Shown here in pieces: positions 17,264 to 25,810 of a stretch of 64,000 nucleotides of DNA. Both the position numbers and the translations under genes were made by a program. The stretch is from the NCBI RefSeq assembly GCF_900103125.1, contig NZ_FNJV01000001.1:372001-436000 (forward strand). Reading direction: 5' to 3'. Below the pieces are notes generated by a model that saw only the letters and a list, made by a program, of their open reading frames with translations, made no database searches and was not told where the DNA came from. The DNA is from Mucilaginibacter sp. OK268 (GTDB lineage Bacteria; Bacteroidota; Bacteroidia; Sphingobacteriales; Sphingobacteriaceae). Positions within the stretch are counted from its first letter, which is position 1, and every line of letters starts with the position of its first letter.

Positions 17264-18385
17264 ATGAAAAGCATTTTTAAACCCTTTACACTTTTCATTT
17301 GCGTTTTTTTACTGCTGAAGGCACACGCACAGGAGGTGCCCGAAAAGGTGATGAAAAGCATTTACAAACAGGTAAAAACACCTCATAAATATGGCCTGGT
17401 AATAGCGCCCGAAGATAATAGTCAAAAAGCCGACTGCCCTACGGTTTTTCGTCAGGACGATAGCTGGTATATGAGTTATATTATTTTTAACGGCCGAGGT
17501 TATGAAACCTGGCTGGCCGATAGTAAGGACCTGCTGCACTGGAAAACCCGCGGCCGCATCCTCTCGTTCTCTGACGATACCACCCGGTGGGACAATAACC
17601 AAAAAGCAGGCTATGTAGGCCTGCAGGATTATAAATGGGGCGGAAGTTATAAGCTGCAACAATATAACGGCAAATATTGGTTATCGTATTTCGGGGGGCA
17701 AAGTAAGGGATATGAAAAAGGCTTATTGTCAATAAGCGTAGCTTCTACTGATAAGAATCCGGGTACGGTGCATGAATGGCGGGGATTAGATCATCCTGTG
17801 CTGTCAAGCATCGATAAAGATGTAAGCTGGTGGGATAACCATACCCAATATAAGCAAACCTTGGTTTGGGATAAAAAGAAGCTGACCGGTCACCCTTTCA
17901 TTATGTATTATAATGCCAATGGCGACAGCGTAAATAAAAAGCGTGGTGCCGAGCGGATTGGTATGGCTGTATCTGACGATATGCTGCACTGGCAACGTTT
18001 TGGAAAAGACCCGGTGCTTAACCACGGCGATGGCATTACCGGCGATCCCTACATCCAGCAGATAGGAAATGTGTATGTCATGTTCTATTTCGGTGCCTTT
18101 TGGAAAACCGGTGACCCGGGTGTGTTTAACCGCTTTGCTTGCTCGTATGATCTGGTACACTGGACAGATTGGACAGGCGAAAAGCTTATTCAGTCATCCG
18201 AACCTTATGATAATATGTTTGCCCATAAATCATGCGTTGTGAAGTATAAAGGCGTGGTTTACCATTTTTATTGTGCCGTAAACAAAGCTGATCAGCGGGG
18301 CATAGCTGTGGCTACCTCAAAAGATCTGGGTAAAAGCGAATTGAACTTTGTTGCCCCTCCTGTTAAGAAAAGCAAATCAAAATGA
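17264..18385 (+). CDS. Exported five-bladed beta-propeller glycosidase (GH137 candidate)
   Basis: A 373-residue exported protein (signal peptide through LLKAHAQ). Repeating blade signatures are visible: DCPTVFRQDDSWYMSYIIF, TWLADSKDLLHWKTRGRIL, GGSYKLQQYNGKYWLSYFG, IGMAVSDDMLHWQRFGKDP, TGDPYIQQIGNVYVMFYFG and GIAVATSKDLG. This is the layout of the GH43/GH32/GH117/GH130/GH137 superfamily. The Asp in DCPTVF and acidic residues in DPYIQ and NMFAHKSCVV positions are where such enzymes hold catalytic groups. The stop overlaps the ATG of the following GH2 gene by 4 bp. In B. thetaiotaomicron the GH137 beta-L-arabinofuranosidase is fused to a GH2, so this gene pair may be the unfused form; that assignment is inference. 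Confidence 0.6.
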   Translation: MKSIFKPFTLFICVFLLLKAHAQEVPEKVMKSIYKQVKTPHKYGLVIAPEDNSQKADCPTVFRQDDSWYMSYIIFNGRGYETWLADSKDLLHWKTRGRILSFSDDTTRWDNNQKAGYVGLQDYKWGGSYKLQQYNGKYWLSYFGGQSKGYEKGLLSISVASTDKNPGTVHEWRGLDHPVLSSIDKDVSWWDNHTQYKQTLVWDKKKLTGHPFIMYYNANGDSVNKKRGAERIGMAVSDDMLHWQRFGKDPVLNHGDGITGDPYIQQIGNVYVMFYFGAFWKTGDPGVFNRFACSYDLVHWTDWTGEKLIQSSEPYDNMFAHKSCVVKYKGVVYHFYCAVNKADQRGIAVATSKDLGKSELNFVAPPVKKSKSK

Positions 18386-20781
18386 GGCTCTGTTATCTAT
18401 ATGCACTGTTTTTAATGTTTTTCGTGGTTGATTTTGCATCTGCTCAAAACGCACGCAAAACAGAAAATTTCAATACCGGCTGGAAGTTTTTCTTGGGCGA
18501 TGATACTACTGCCAAACAAGCAAAATATGACGACAGTCGCTGGCGTAAACTTGATCTTCCGCATGATTGGAGTATTGAAGGGAAATTCGACGGTAAAAAC
18601 CCAACTACCCAAGCCGAAGGCGGTTTGCCTGCTGGTACAGGCTGGTACCGCAAAAACTTTGTGATCCCTGCATCGTCAAAAAGCAAAAACGTTTTTATTG
18701 ATTTTGACGGCGTTTACCACAACAGCGAAGTTTGGATCAACGGGCATTATTTAGGTAAAAGGCCCAATGGTTATATTTCGTTCAGGTATGATTTAACGCC
18801 TTATCTCAAGTTTGGAGCGCGGCAAAATGTGATCGCGGTTAGGGTAGATAACAGCGATCAGCCTAATTCACGCTGGTATACAGGTTCGGGCATTTACCGC
18901 AATGTATGGTTAACTACTACGAATAAAACCTATCTGCCGCAATGGTCGTCATTTATAACTACGCCGCAGGTTGGTCAGCAAAATGCGACGATAAATATCC
19001 GTACGGTTTTACCTGGTTCTGTTAATCGCGAATTGAAACTCAAAGCTTCTATTTTGGATGCTAAGGGTGAGGTTGTCGGCGCTACAGTGAGCGCTGTAAA
19101 AGATACTGTAATACAGCAGGGTATCCAGTTAAACAATCCTCAATTGTGGTCGGTGAATCATCCGTGCCTGTACAAAGTGAAATTGCAATTGATAGCTGCT
19201 GATCAGGTTATTGATGATTATACCACAACTATAGGTGTTCGCTATTTTAGCTTTGATGCTGATAAAGGCTTTAGTCTGAACGGCGTATCGATGAAAATTC
19301 TTGGCGTTTGCCTGCATCATGATCAGGGTGCTTTAGGTACGGCTGTTAACGTACGCGCCATTGAGCGTCAATTGCAGATCTTAAAAGATATGGGCTGTAA
19401 TGCTATTCGTACCGCGCATAATCCACCAGCACCCGAATTGCTCGACCTATGCGATAAAATGGGTTTCCTGATAATGGATGAAGCCTTTGATATGTGGAAG
19501 AAGAAAAAGAGCAAACATGATTACCACGAGGATTGGGGAGAGTGGCACGTAAAAGACTTGCAAGACCAGGTTTTACGCGACCGGAACCACCCATCCATTT
19601 TTGCCTGGAGCATCGGCAACGAGATCAGGGAGCAATTTGATAGCACAGGTGTAAGCATAGGCCGCGAACTGGTAAAAATTGTAAAGCAACTGGATAGCAC
19701 AAGGCCCGTTACATCAGCATTAAGCGATGCTGATCCTAAAAGGAATTTCATTTACCAGTCGGGTGCGCTCGACCTGGTTGGGCTAAACTACCACCAGGAA
19801 GTATATGCCGATTTTCAGAAAAACTATCCTGGTCAAAAAATTATCGGTACCGAAAATATGTCGGCACTGGCAACGCGCGGGCATTATGATATGCCATCGG
19901 ATAGTATCAGGCGCTGGCCAAAGGATGGTAAAACGCCTTTGAAGGATGGCAATGTCGATTTTACTGTATCGGCCTACGATAATGTATCGGCTTATTGGGG
20001 CTCAACGCACGAGGAAACCTGGAAGATCATCAAGGAATATGATTTTCTTTCGGGACTTTTTGTGTGGACGGGCTTCGACTACATTGGCGAACCAACTCCA
20101 TATCTGTGGCCGGCCCGCAGTTCATACTTTGGTATTGTTGATTTGGCCGGCTTCCCCAAGGATGTGTATTACATGTATCAAAGCGAGTGGACAAGCAAAC
20201 CTGTTTTACATATTTTTCCGCACTGGAACTGGAAACCTGGCCAGCTGATTGACGTTTGGGCCTATTACAATAATGCTGATGAGGTAGAGGCTTTTTTAAA
20301 TGGGAAATCGATTGGGGTTAAGAAAAAGAACGGTGACGACCTGCATGTAATGTGGCGTGTAAAATATGAGCCGGGAATATTGAAAGCGGTATCCCGCCGT
20401 AATGGTGAAGTAGTTATGACCACGCAGGTAGTTACAGCAGGCGCACCTTATAAAATACAGTTAAAGGCCGACAGAAGCAAAATTAAAGCCGATGGAAAAG
20501 ACCTGTCATACATTACCGTATCTGTTTTGGATAAAAATAACGTTCCGGTGCCCGATGCCAATCAATTGGTTAAATTTAAAGTAACGGGGCGGGGAATCCT
20601 GAAAGCTGTTGATAATGGTTCGCAAACAGATCTGGAACCATTTGTATCCAATCAGCATCGTGTATTTAACGGTTTGGGGCTGGCTATTATTCAATCTAAA
20701 TCTGTTGCAGGGGAAATTATTATTAAGGCTGCTGCCGATGGGCTACAGTCTGCCCGCTTAATTATTGAAAGCGCGCGTTAA
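18382..20781 (+). CDS. GH2 glycosidase (beta-galactosidase/glucuronidase type, DUF4982-like)
   Basis: Exported GH2, 799 residues, signal peptide ending VDFASAQ. Domains: sugar-binding beta-sandwich (DLPHDWSIEGKFDG, FDGVYHNSEVWINGHYLG), Ig-like domain, TIM barrel with CLHHDQGALGTAVN, IRTAHNPPAPELLDLCD, acid/base Glu414 in AWSIGNEIRE and probable nucleophile Glu491 in IIGTENMSA, then a DUF4982-like domain (VWAYYNNADEVEAFLNGKS) and a C-terminal Ig-like domain (IQLKADRSKIKADGKDLSY). Members hydrolyse beta-galactosides or beta-glucuronides. Overlaps the preceding propeller gene by ATGA, so the two are translationally coupled; last gene of the tight run that began at 5296. Confidence 0.9.
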   Translation: MRLCYLYALFLMFFVVDFASAQNARKTENFNTGWKFFLGDDTTAKQAKYDDSRWRKLDLPHDWSIEGKFDGKNPTTQAEGGLPAGTGWYRKNFVIPASSKSKNVFIDFDGVYHNSEVWINGHYLGKRPNGYISFRYDLTPYLKFGARQNVIAVRVDNSDQPNSRWYTGSGIYRNVWLTTTNKTYLPQWSSFITTPQVGQQNATINIRTVLPGSVNRELKLKASILDAKGEVVGATVSAVKDTVIQQGIQLNNPQLWSVNHPCLYKVKLQLIAADQVIDDYTTTIGVRYFSFDADKGFSLNGVSMKILGVCLHHDQGALGTAVNVRAIERQLQILKDMGCNAIRTAHNPPAPELLDLCDKMGFLIMDEAFDMWKKKKSKHDYHEDWGEWHVKDLQDQVLRDRNHPSIFAWSIGNEIREQFDSTGVSIGRELVKIVKQLDSTRPVTSALSDADPKRNFIYQSGALDLVGLNYHQEVYADFQKNYPGQKIIGTENMSALATRGHYDMPSDSIRRWPKDGKTPLKDGNVDFTVSAYDNVSAYWGSTHEETWKIIKEYDFLSGLFVWTGFDYIGEPTPYLWPARSSYFGIVDLAGFPKDVYYMYQSEWTSKPVLHIFPHWNWKPGQLIDVWAYYNNADEVEAFLNGKSIGVKKKNGDDLHVMWRVKYEPGILKAVSRRNGEVVMTTQVVTAGAPYKIQLKADRSKIKADGKDLSYITVSVLDKNNVPVPDANQLVKFKVTGRGILKAVDNGSQTDLEPFVSNQHRVFNGLGLAIIQSKSVAGEIIIKAAADGLQSARLIIESAR

Positions 20782-20867
20782 TGAGTCATTACCTTACGGA
20801 AAAGTGCGGGTTTGTGCGATTCTTCTCGTAAGAGCAGGACTGTTGCATTCTAATATATAATCGCAAG

Positions 20868-20981
20868 TTCAAGCGTCTTTCGCTTGAATTATGGTTCAAG
20901 TAAGTGTCCACGCTTACCTCTTTGATTATTACGCGAGCATGGACGCTCGAAAAAAGACAACACTCGGGCGTGGACGCTCGA
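20868..20981. repeat. Hairpin-rich REP-like gap downstream of GH2
   Basis: The 358 bp gap 20782-21139 has no gene. It holds TTCAAGCG (20868-20875) and CGCTTGAA (20881-20888), a perfect 8 bp stem with a TCTTT loop; TAAGTG/CGCTTA (20901-20916); a direct repeat TGGACGCTCGA at 20940-20950 and 20971-20981; and GTCCACGC (20906-20913) opposite GCGTGGAC (20968-20975). The first hairpin could end the upstream transcript, though no long T-run follows directly. The remaining A/T-rich part (21000-21139) probably contains the promoter of the symporter gene; I cannot place its elements with confidence. Confidence 0.5.
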
Positions 20982-21139
20982 CCGTGCTTTTTTATTTTCT
21001 GTTTGATATCCTTTCCGTTGAAGATAATATCCTACAATAGCCGGCGAAAATATTACAGTAAAGACTAACACTAGTAGATTACATTTGTTATGCAATTTTA
21101 AACCATAATACTAAATTTACTGTACCACCCGATAAACGC

Positions 21140-22696
21140 ATGAAAGTGTTGCCCGTGTTAGATTTTACCATTATAGGTATTTACCTTATTGCCATGGTGC
21201 TGGTGGGTTTTTATTTTTCGCGTAAAAATAAAAATGCAGAGCAGTTTACCGTTGCATCCGGTTTAATACCGGGCTGGGCTATCGGTTTATCTATTTATGC
21301 CACTTTTTTAAGCAGTAACACCTTTTTGGGAGTACCGGGCAAAGCCTACGGCGGCAACTGGAACGCTTTTGTATTTAGCTTATCCATGCCTTTTGCAGCC
21401 TGGATAGCGGTTAAATATTTTATACCATTTTATCGTAACACCGGCAACATATCAGCATATACACATTTTGAAAAACGCTTTGGCCCCTGGGCAAGGGTTT
21501 ACGCGGTTATTTGTTTTTTGCTTACGCAGATCGCCCGTATGGGTTCTGTGTTTTTTGGCATCGCGCTGAGTTTGCAGGCACTTACTGGCCTATCTATGAA
21601 AACCATCATGATTGTAATGGGGATCTCCATTGTCCTGTATACGGTATCCGGCGGCATCAAAGCCGTGATCTGGACAGAGGTTGTTCAAGCCATCATTAAA
21701 ACTTTGGGGGCCCTGCTGATCATTTACCTGGTGGTAAACAGCATTCCCGGCGGTTTTGGTAAGATTGTAGAAATTGGCAAAGCCGATCATAAATTCAGCC
21801 TGGGCAGTTTTTCGCTTAACCTTACCGAGCCAACATTTTGGGTGATCCTGTTTTACGGTTTCTTTATCAATCTCAATAACTTTGGGATGGATCAAAATTA
21901 TATCCAGCGGTATCATGCGGCTACATCTACCAAACAGGCAGCAAAATCGGTATGGCTTTGTGTTGGTATTTATGTGCCGGCATCTTTCCTGTTTTTTGTA
22001 ATAGGCTCATGCTTATATGCGTATTACAGCCAGCACCCGGATCTGATCTTAATCCTTAAACATCAGGTAGCTATTGAACGCCTGCCTGCAACTGCTACGG
22101 CAAATGAGGTTACCGCATTTATGGGCAAACTTACGCCTGCCGATTATGGTGATAAGATCATGCCGCATTTCATGGTCACCAAAATTCCTGCGGGCCTGGT
22201 TGGTATTATCGTAGCCGCCATTTTGTCGGCGGCCATGAGCACCATCAGTTCGGGCATGAACTCATCGGCTACCGTATTTACCATTGATATCTACAAAAGA
22301 TATTTTAAACCACAGCTCAACGAAAAAGATACGCTGAATGCATTGCATATCGGTACTGTGCTTTTTGGGTTTGCAGGTATGGCGGCGGGCATAGCCATGA
22401 TAGGGGTAAAGAGCATCCTCGAATTATGGTGGCAGCTTTCGGGGATTTTCGCGGCGGGCATGCTTGGTTTGTTTTTGTTGGGGATTATCAGCAGACAAAC
22501 CCGTAACCACGAGGCTATTATTGCCAGTATCATAGGTGTTTTGGTGATTCTTTGGCTTACTTTTCCGGCCCTCATTCCAGAACAATACGCTGCCCTGCGC
22601 AGTACGCTGAATACCAATATGATCATTGTTGCAGGCACATTGGCCATATTTTTAACAGGGATATTCTTAACCAAAACAAGGCAGTTAACAGTTTAA
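21140..22696 (+). CDS. Sodium:solute symporter (SSS family), first copy
   Basis: An inner-membrane transporter of 518 residues with about 13 hydrophobic segments, beginning with FTIIGIYLIAMVLVGFYFS. Family features are the FSRKNKNAEQFTVAS loop after helix 1, the GLSIYATFLSSNTFLGVPG segment, GGIKAVIWTEVVQ, and AAILSAAMSTISSGMNSSA, which holds the Ser/Thr pair of the Na2 site in this fold. It imports a small solute, probably a sugar or sugar acid, with sodium. The aldolase gene 12 bp downstream suggests a 2-keto-3-deoxy acid or its source sugar, as nanT-like and nanA genes pair in sialate loci. The substrate itself cannot be read from sequence. Confidence 0.9.
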   Translation: MKVLPVLDFTIIGIYLIAMVLVGFYFSRKNKNAEQFTVASGLIPGWAIGLSIYATFLSSNTFLGVPGKAYGGNWNAFVFSLSMPFAAWIAVKYFIPFYRNTGNISAYTHFEKRFGPWARVYAVICFLLTQIARMGSVFFGIALSLQALTGLSMKTIMIVMGISIVLYTVSGGIKAVIWTEVVQAIIKTLGALLIIYLVVNSIPGGFGKIVEIGKADHKFSLGSFSLNLTEPTFWVILFYGFFINLNNFGMDQNYIQRYHAATSTKQAAKSVWLCVGIYVPASFLFFVIGSCLYAYYSQHPDLILILKHQVAIERLPATATANEVTAFMGKLTPADYGDKIMPHFMVTKIPAGLVGIIVAAILSAAMSTISSGMNSSATVFTIDIYKRYFKPQLNEKDTLNALHIGTVLFGFAGMAAGIAMIGVKSILELWWQLSGIFAAGMLGLFLLGIISRQTRNHEAIIASIIGVLVILWLTFPALIPEQYAALRSTLNTNMIIVAGTLAIFLTGIFLTKTRQLTV

Positions 22697-22708
22697 TTTA
22701 ATCATCAA

Positions 22709-23635
22709 ATGGAGCAATCAAAAAAGGGTTTTATCCCGGTAATGTTAACGCCTTTTAAAGATAACGGTGCGGTTGATTATGCAGCGCTAACCCGTTTAAC
22801 CGAAATGTACCTGCATGCCGGTGCTGCCGGTGTATTTGCCAATTGCCTGTCGAGTGAAATGTTTGAACTGAGCGGCGAAGAGCGCCTGGCAATAATCAAA
22901 CATGTGGTTGAAACTGTTGATGGCGCTGTTCCGGTTGTAGCCACCGGCACTTTTGGTGGCCCAATTGAAAAACAAGCCGACTTTATAAAACGGGTGTATG
23001 ATACGGGCACTTCGGCGGTAATTGCCATTACAAGTTTACTGGCCGATGTTGATGAGCCGGATACTACACTTAGCGACCGCGTATTTGAGCTGTTCGATCA
23101 AACCGAAAAAATCCCTTTGGGTTTTTACGAATGTCCGGTGCCATACAAGAGGTTATTATCGGCAGAACAGCTTCATCACTTTGCTGTCACCGGCAGGGTA
23201 ATATATCATAAAGATACCTGCCTTAACCTGGATATGGTAAAACAGAAACTGGAGGCGAGTAAAATTAATCCGGCTTTTGGTTTGTATGATGCCTACATGG
23301 TCCATGCGGTTGAATCGCTGAAAGCTGGTTCGGCAGGTTTATCCTGTATCCAGGGGAATTTTTTTCCGGAGCTTATTGTTTGGTTGTGTGATCATTACGC
23401 CGATGCATCGCGCCAGCACGAGGTGGCCATGGTACAAGAGTTTTTAACCGAAAATATGGACGTAATGCACAATGTTTATCCGGTTATTGCTAAATATTAT
23501 CTTACCAAACGGGGTTTAAAAATAACTACTATAACGCGCCGCGATGTTGGGTATTTTTCGCAGGCTATCCGTAACAAAATAGAAGATCTGTACAGTAACT
23601 ATACCGCACTGCAAAGCGAGATAGGTATTTATTAG
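22709..23635 (+). CDS. DHDPS/N-acetylneuraminate lyase superfamily aldolase
   Basis: A 308-residue cytoplasmic class I aldolase of the DapA/NanA superfamily. The Schiff-base lysine is in VIYHKDTC and the catalytic tyrosine in LGFYECPVPYKRL. The usual GTTGE substrate loop is replaced by NCLSSEMFELS, so it is probably not a dapA-type synthase. Such enzymes cleave or form 2-keto-3-deoxy acids with pyruvate. Next to a symporter in an RG-II-like region, candidates are 2-keto-3-deoxygluconate, Kdo or Dha, the last two being constituents of RG-II side chains C and D; this is inference. The gene ends in a long inverted repeat shared with the convergent AraC gene. Confidence 0.85.
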   Translation: MEQSKKGFIPVMLTPFKDNGAVDYAALTRLTEMYLHAGAAGVFANCLSSEMFELSGEERLAIIKHVVETVDGAVPVVATGTFGGPIEKQADFIKRVYDTGTSAVIAITSLLADVDEPDTTLSDRVFELFDQTEKIPLGFYECPVPYKRLLSAEQLHHFAVTGRVIYHKDTCLNLDMVKQKLEASKINPAFGLYDAYMVHAVESLKAGSAGLSCIQGNFFPELIVWLCDHYADASRQHEVAMVQEFLTENMDVMHNVYPVIAKYYLTKRGLKITTITRRDVGYFSQAIRNKIEDLYSNYTALQSEIGIY

Positions 23636-23705
23636 TCTTAAGTCGAAAGTAAGAAGTCATGCTTTTTTATTTTTACTTCAGACTTCTGACTAACAACTTA
23701 AGACT
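23634..23705. terminator. Bidirectional terminator-like inverted repeat
   Basis: Arms at 23634-23658 and 23681-23705 are inverted copies of 25 bp with four mismatches, around a T-rich centre (CTTTTTTATTTTT). The left arm overlaps the TAG of the aldolase gene and the right arm lies 8 bp from the end of the convergent AraC gene. The position between converging genes fits a shared terminator. The sequence also resembles a repetitive AAGTC/GACTT element. Confidence 0.65.
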
Positions 23706-23713
23706 TCACTAAA

Positions 23714-24607
23714 TCAAGCAGAAATTGCCTGCTTTTGTCCTTTAATATACCGGCGTTTATATTCAAGCGGGGTCATGCCGGTAACCCTTTTAAAGTGCCG
23801 GTAAAAGTTTGAAATATTATTATAGCCGCATTCAAAGCACAAAACCTCGGTAGGCAATTTATCTTCTATCAAAAACCTGCAGGCATGACTGATCCTGATC
23901 TCGGTTAAAAAATCAAAATAAGTTTTCTTGGTCATCAGCTTAAAATATCGACAAAAGGAGGTAACGCTCAGGTTGCCAATAGCGGCTATTTTTTCCAGGC
24001 TGATCTCCTGTTTATAATTGGCCAGTGTATATGAACATACTTTATTGAGGCGGATGGTATCTGATTCGTTGGATTGGTGAAAGTCACTGTGCGACAGTGT
24101 TATCGGTTCAAAGTCTTCATTTTCGGCCAGCACTTTTAATATCGAAAGCAGGATAATGATCCTGTCGAGATTAGTAGCCTCAACCGCTTGCCGCATCAGT
24201 TTGGCCAACTCGGTTTTTGCCTCGCCCTTGATGACCATACCACTTTTGGCCTTTTCAAAAAGTTTGGGCAACATGAATGCTTCGGGTAAATTTAACAGGT
24301 AACGACCGAGACAGTCTGGCAAAAAATGGATTACGATTACCTCAACATTCAATCCGGATTCGGGCAAAAAGTATTCATCCTTGCACCGCCAGCAGTGCGG
24401 GAGGGCTTCACCAAGCAATGTAATTTCGCCAGGCGAAAAATTGCTGATATTATCACCAATAAACCTAACCCCTTCGCCCTTGATTACGAAGTGTAATTCA
24501 AGCTCAGGATGGTAGTGCCAGATGCCGCGGAAGGTGGGCAAAATATCGTGCCTGATACTGAATGAATTTTGCGGTTTTACCGCAACCTTGAGAAAATGGG
24601 GCTTCAT
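23714..24607 (-). CDS. AraC-family transcriptional regulator
   Basis: The only minus-strand gene. The N-terminal half has cupin features (IWHYHPELELHFVIKGEG, FSPGEITLLGEALPHCW) for sugar sensing, and the C-terminal ~100 residues form the double helix-turn-helix: LEKIAAIGNLSVTSFCRYF and CFECGYNNISNFYRHFKRV. With ATG at 24607 it is 297 residues and starts MKPHFLKVAVKPQ; an upstream TTG at 24646 would add 13 unconvincing residues. It is divergent from DUF3826-susC-susD across about 430 bp containing a long palindrome, so it probably controls that operon in response to a pectin-derived sugar. No hybrid two-component regulator or sigma/anti-sigma pair is seen here. Confidence 0.9.
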   Translation of the reverse strand: MKPHFLKVAVKPQNSFSIRHDILPTFRGIWHYHPELELHFVIKGEGVRFIGDNISNFSPGEITLLGEALPHCWRCKDEYFLPESGLNVEVIVIHFLPDCLGRYLLNLPEAFMLPKLFEKAKSGMVIKGEAKTELAKLMRQAVEATNLDRIIILLSILKVLAENEDFEPITLSHSDFHQSNESDTIRLNKVCSYTLANYKQEISLEKIAAIGNLSVTSFCRYFKLMTKKTYFDFLTEIRISHACRFLIEDKLPTEVLCFECGYNNISNFYRHFKRVTGMTPLEYKRRYIKGQKQAISA

Positions 24608-24927
24608 TTTGTAAAAATCAATAAAGGTTAGCAGGCCGGTCGGCAATTAGGTGCGCGCCTCGTCGGTTTATATTTTTAAAAGTAGCAATTTTTAATTAAA
24701 CCGAATTTGCAGCAATGTAATTTTCTTTTGACAAAAATTTAGCTGAACAGGAAAAATAGCTTATGATAAGATTGTATAATAAATGGATAAATACAAACAG
24801 GAAACGCAAAGGCTAACCATTGATATTTGTTAAAGCAACTTGTAAATCAGGCTGCAAGATACCAGGGAATAAACCAATAAAATTAATTATACTTTTTATC
24901 AGGCTTTTAGAACTGACAAGATTTTAA

Positions 24928-24964
24928 TACTTAATTAATTGTAATGTAAACAATTAATTAAGTA
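24928..24964. promoter_or_regulatory. Perfect 14 bp inverted repeat in the divergent promoter region
   Basis: TACTTAATTAATTG (24928-24941) and CAATTAATTAAGTA (24951-24964) are perfect inverted arms around a 9 bp spacer, 77 bp before the DUF3826 start. The region 24608-25040 is otherwise A/T-rich and gene-free. A symmetric site here could be an operator for the AraC protein or another regulator, or a leader hairpin. Promoter boxes are not assigned. Confidence 0.5.
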
Positions 24965-25040
24965 AAAAATGGCAGTATATTATAAACTTTTTGAAGGCTT
25001 TAGATAAGCTGTATAAAGAATTTAACCAATTGAAACAACC

Positions 25041-25706
25041 ATGAAACACTTTAAATATATAGCAATATTGTTATTATCAGTTGCAGGCAACGTAGCTTTT
25101 GCACAAACAGCAACCGATAATAACTATATAAAGGTGATTACCGAACGCGCAAACAAAATTGTTACGGGGGCCGGCATTACCGATTCGGTGAAATTTAAAA
25201 AGGTACGTGATATTGTGGTTGCGCAGTACAGCGGTTTGAATGCCGTTTATGATGCCCGTAAAACAAAAGTGAACGATATCAAAACGCAAATGGGTGACGA
25301 TAAAGCCGGGGCCAACGCCAAAATTGCCCTTGTTGACAGCGATGCGGTAAAGCAGGTTAAAGTACTACATGCTTCATATATCAAAAAGCTGAACAAAGAG
25401 GTAAGTGCCGATGAGGTTGACAAGATAAAAGACGGCATGACCTATCGCATCTATCCCATTACCTACACTGCCTACCAGGACGAAATCCCTAATCTTACCG
25501 AAGAACAAAAAGGTAAGATAAAAGGGTGGCTGCTGGAAGCAAGGGAGAACGCGATAGATGCAGAATCGGCGGAAAAAAAACATGCGTGGTTTGGCAAGTT
25601 TAAGGGCCGCATTAATAACTATCTGTCTGCACAAGGCTATGATATGAAAAAGGAGGGGGAAGAATGGCAAAAAAGGATCAAGGAGCGGCAAGCCGCAAAA
25701 CAATAA
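25041..25706 (+). CDS. DUF3826-family exported protein (first copy)
   Basis: A 221-residue exported protein, signal peptide ending GNVAFAQ. It is helical and charged, with VITERANKIV, KKVRDIVVAQYSGLNAVYDAR, LHASYIKKLNKEVSADEVDKI and an ending NYLSAQGYDMKKEGEEWQKR. This matches the DUF3826 family, which occurs beside pectin-related SusCD systems in Bacteroidota; no activity is known to me. The phrase VDKIKDGMTY and LTEEQKGKIKGWLLEARE recall small calcium-free helical repeat proteins. First gene of the susCD operon; a diverged second copy lies at 47252. Role unknown, perhaps binding or an accessory to the pectate lyase. Confidence 0.75.
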   Translation: MKHFKYIAILLLSVAGNVAFAQTATDNNYIKVITERANKIVTGAGITDSVKFKKVRDIVVAQYSGLNAVYDARKTKVNDIKTQMGDDKAGANAKIALVDSDAVKQVKVLHASYIKKLNKEVSADEVDKIKDGMTYRIYPITYTAYQDEIPNLTEEQKGKIKGWLLEARENAIDAESAEKKHAWFGKFKGRINNYLSAQGYDMKKEGEEWQKRIKERQAAKQ

Positions 25707-25810
25707 TTTGAACTAACCTAATATTCCCGGTATCATGATATAAGCTTTAGCCGGGCAAACCAATTATACCAATTAATTAACCTGATCATGAAAATTAAAT
25801 TATCAAGTTT

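Noticed and set aside
20868..20981. CRISPR array
   Set aside because: Only two copies of an 11 bp repeat with no regular spacing; no cas genes.
22709..23635. Housekeeping dapA
   Set aside because: The substrate loop is altered and the gene is linked to a symporter in a sugar locus.
24608..24646. TTG start for the AraC regulator
   Set aside because: The added 13 residues are not family-like; ATG 24607 fits better.
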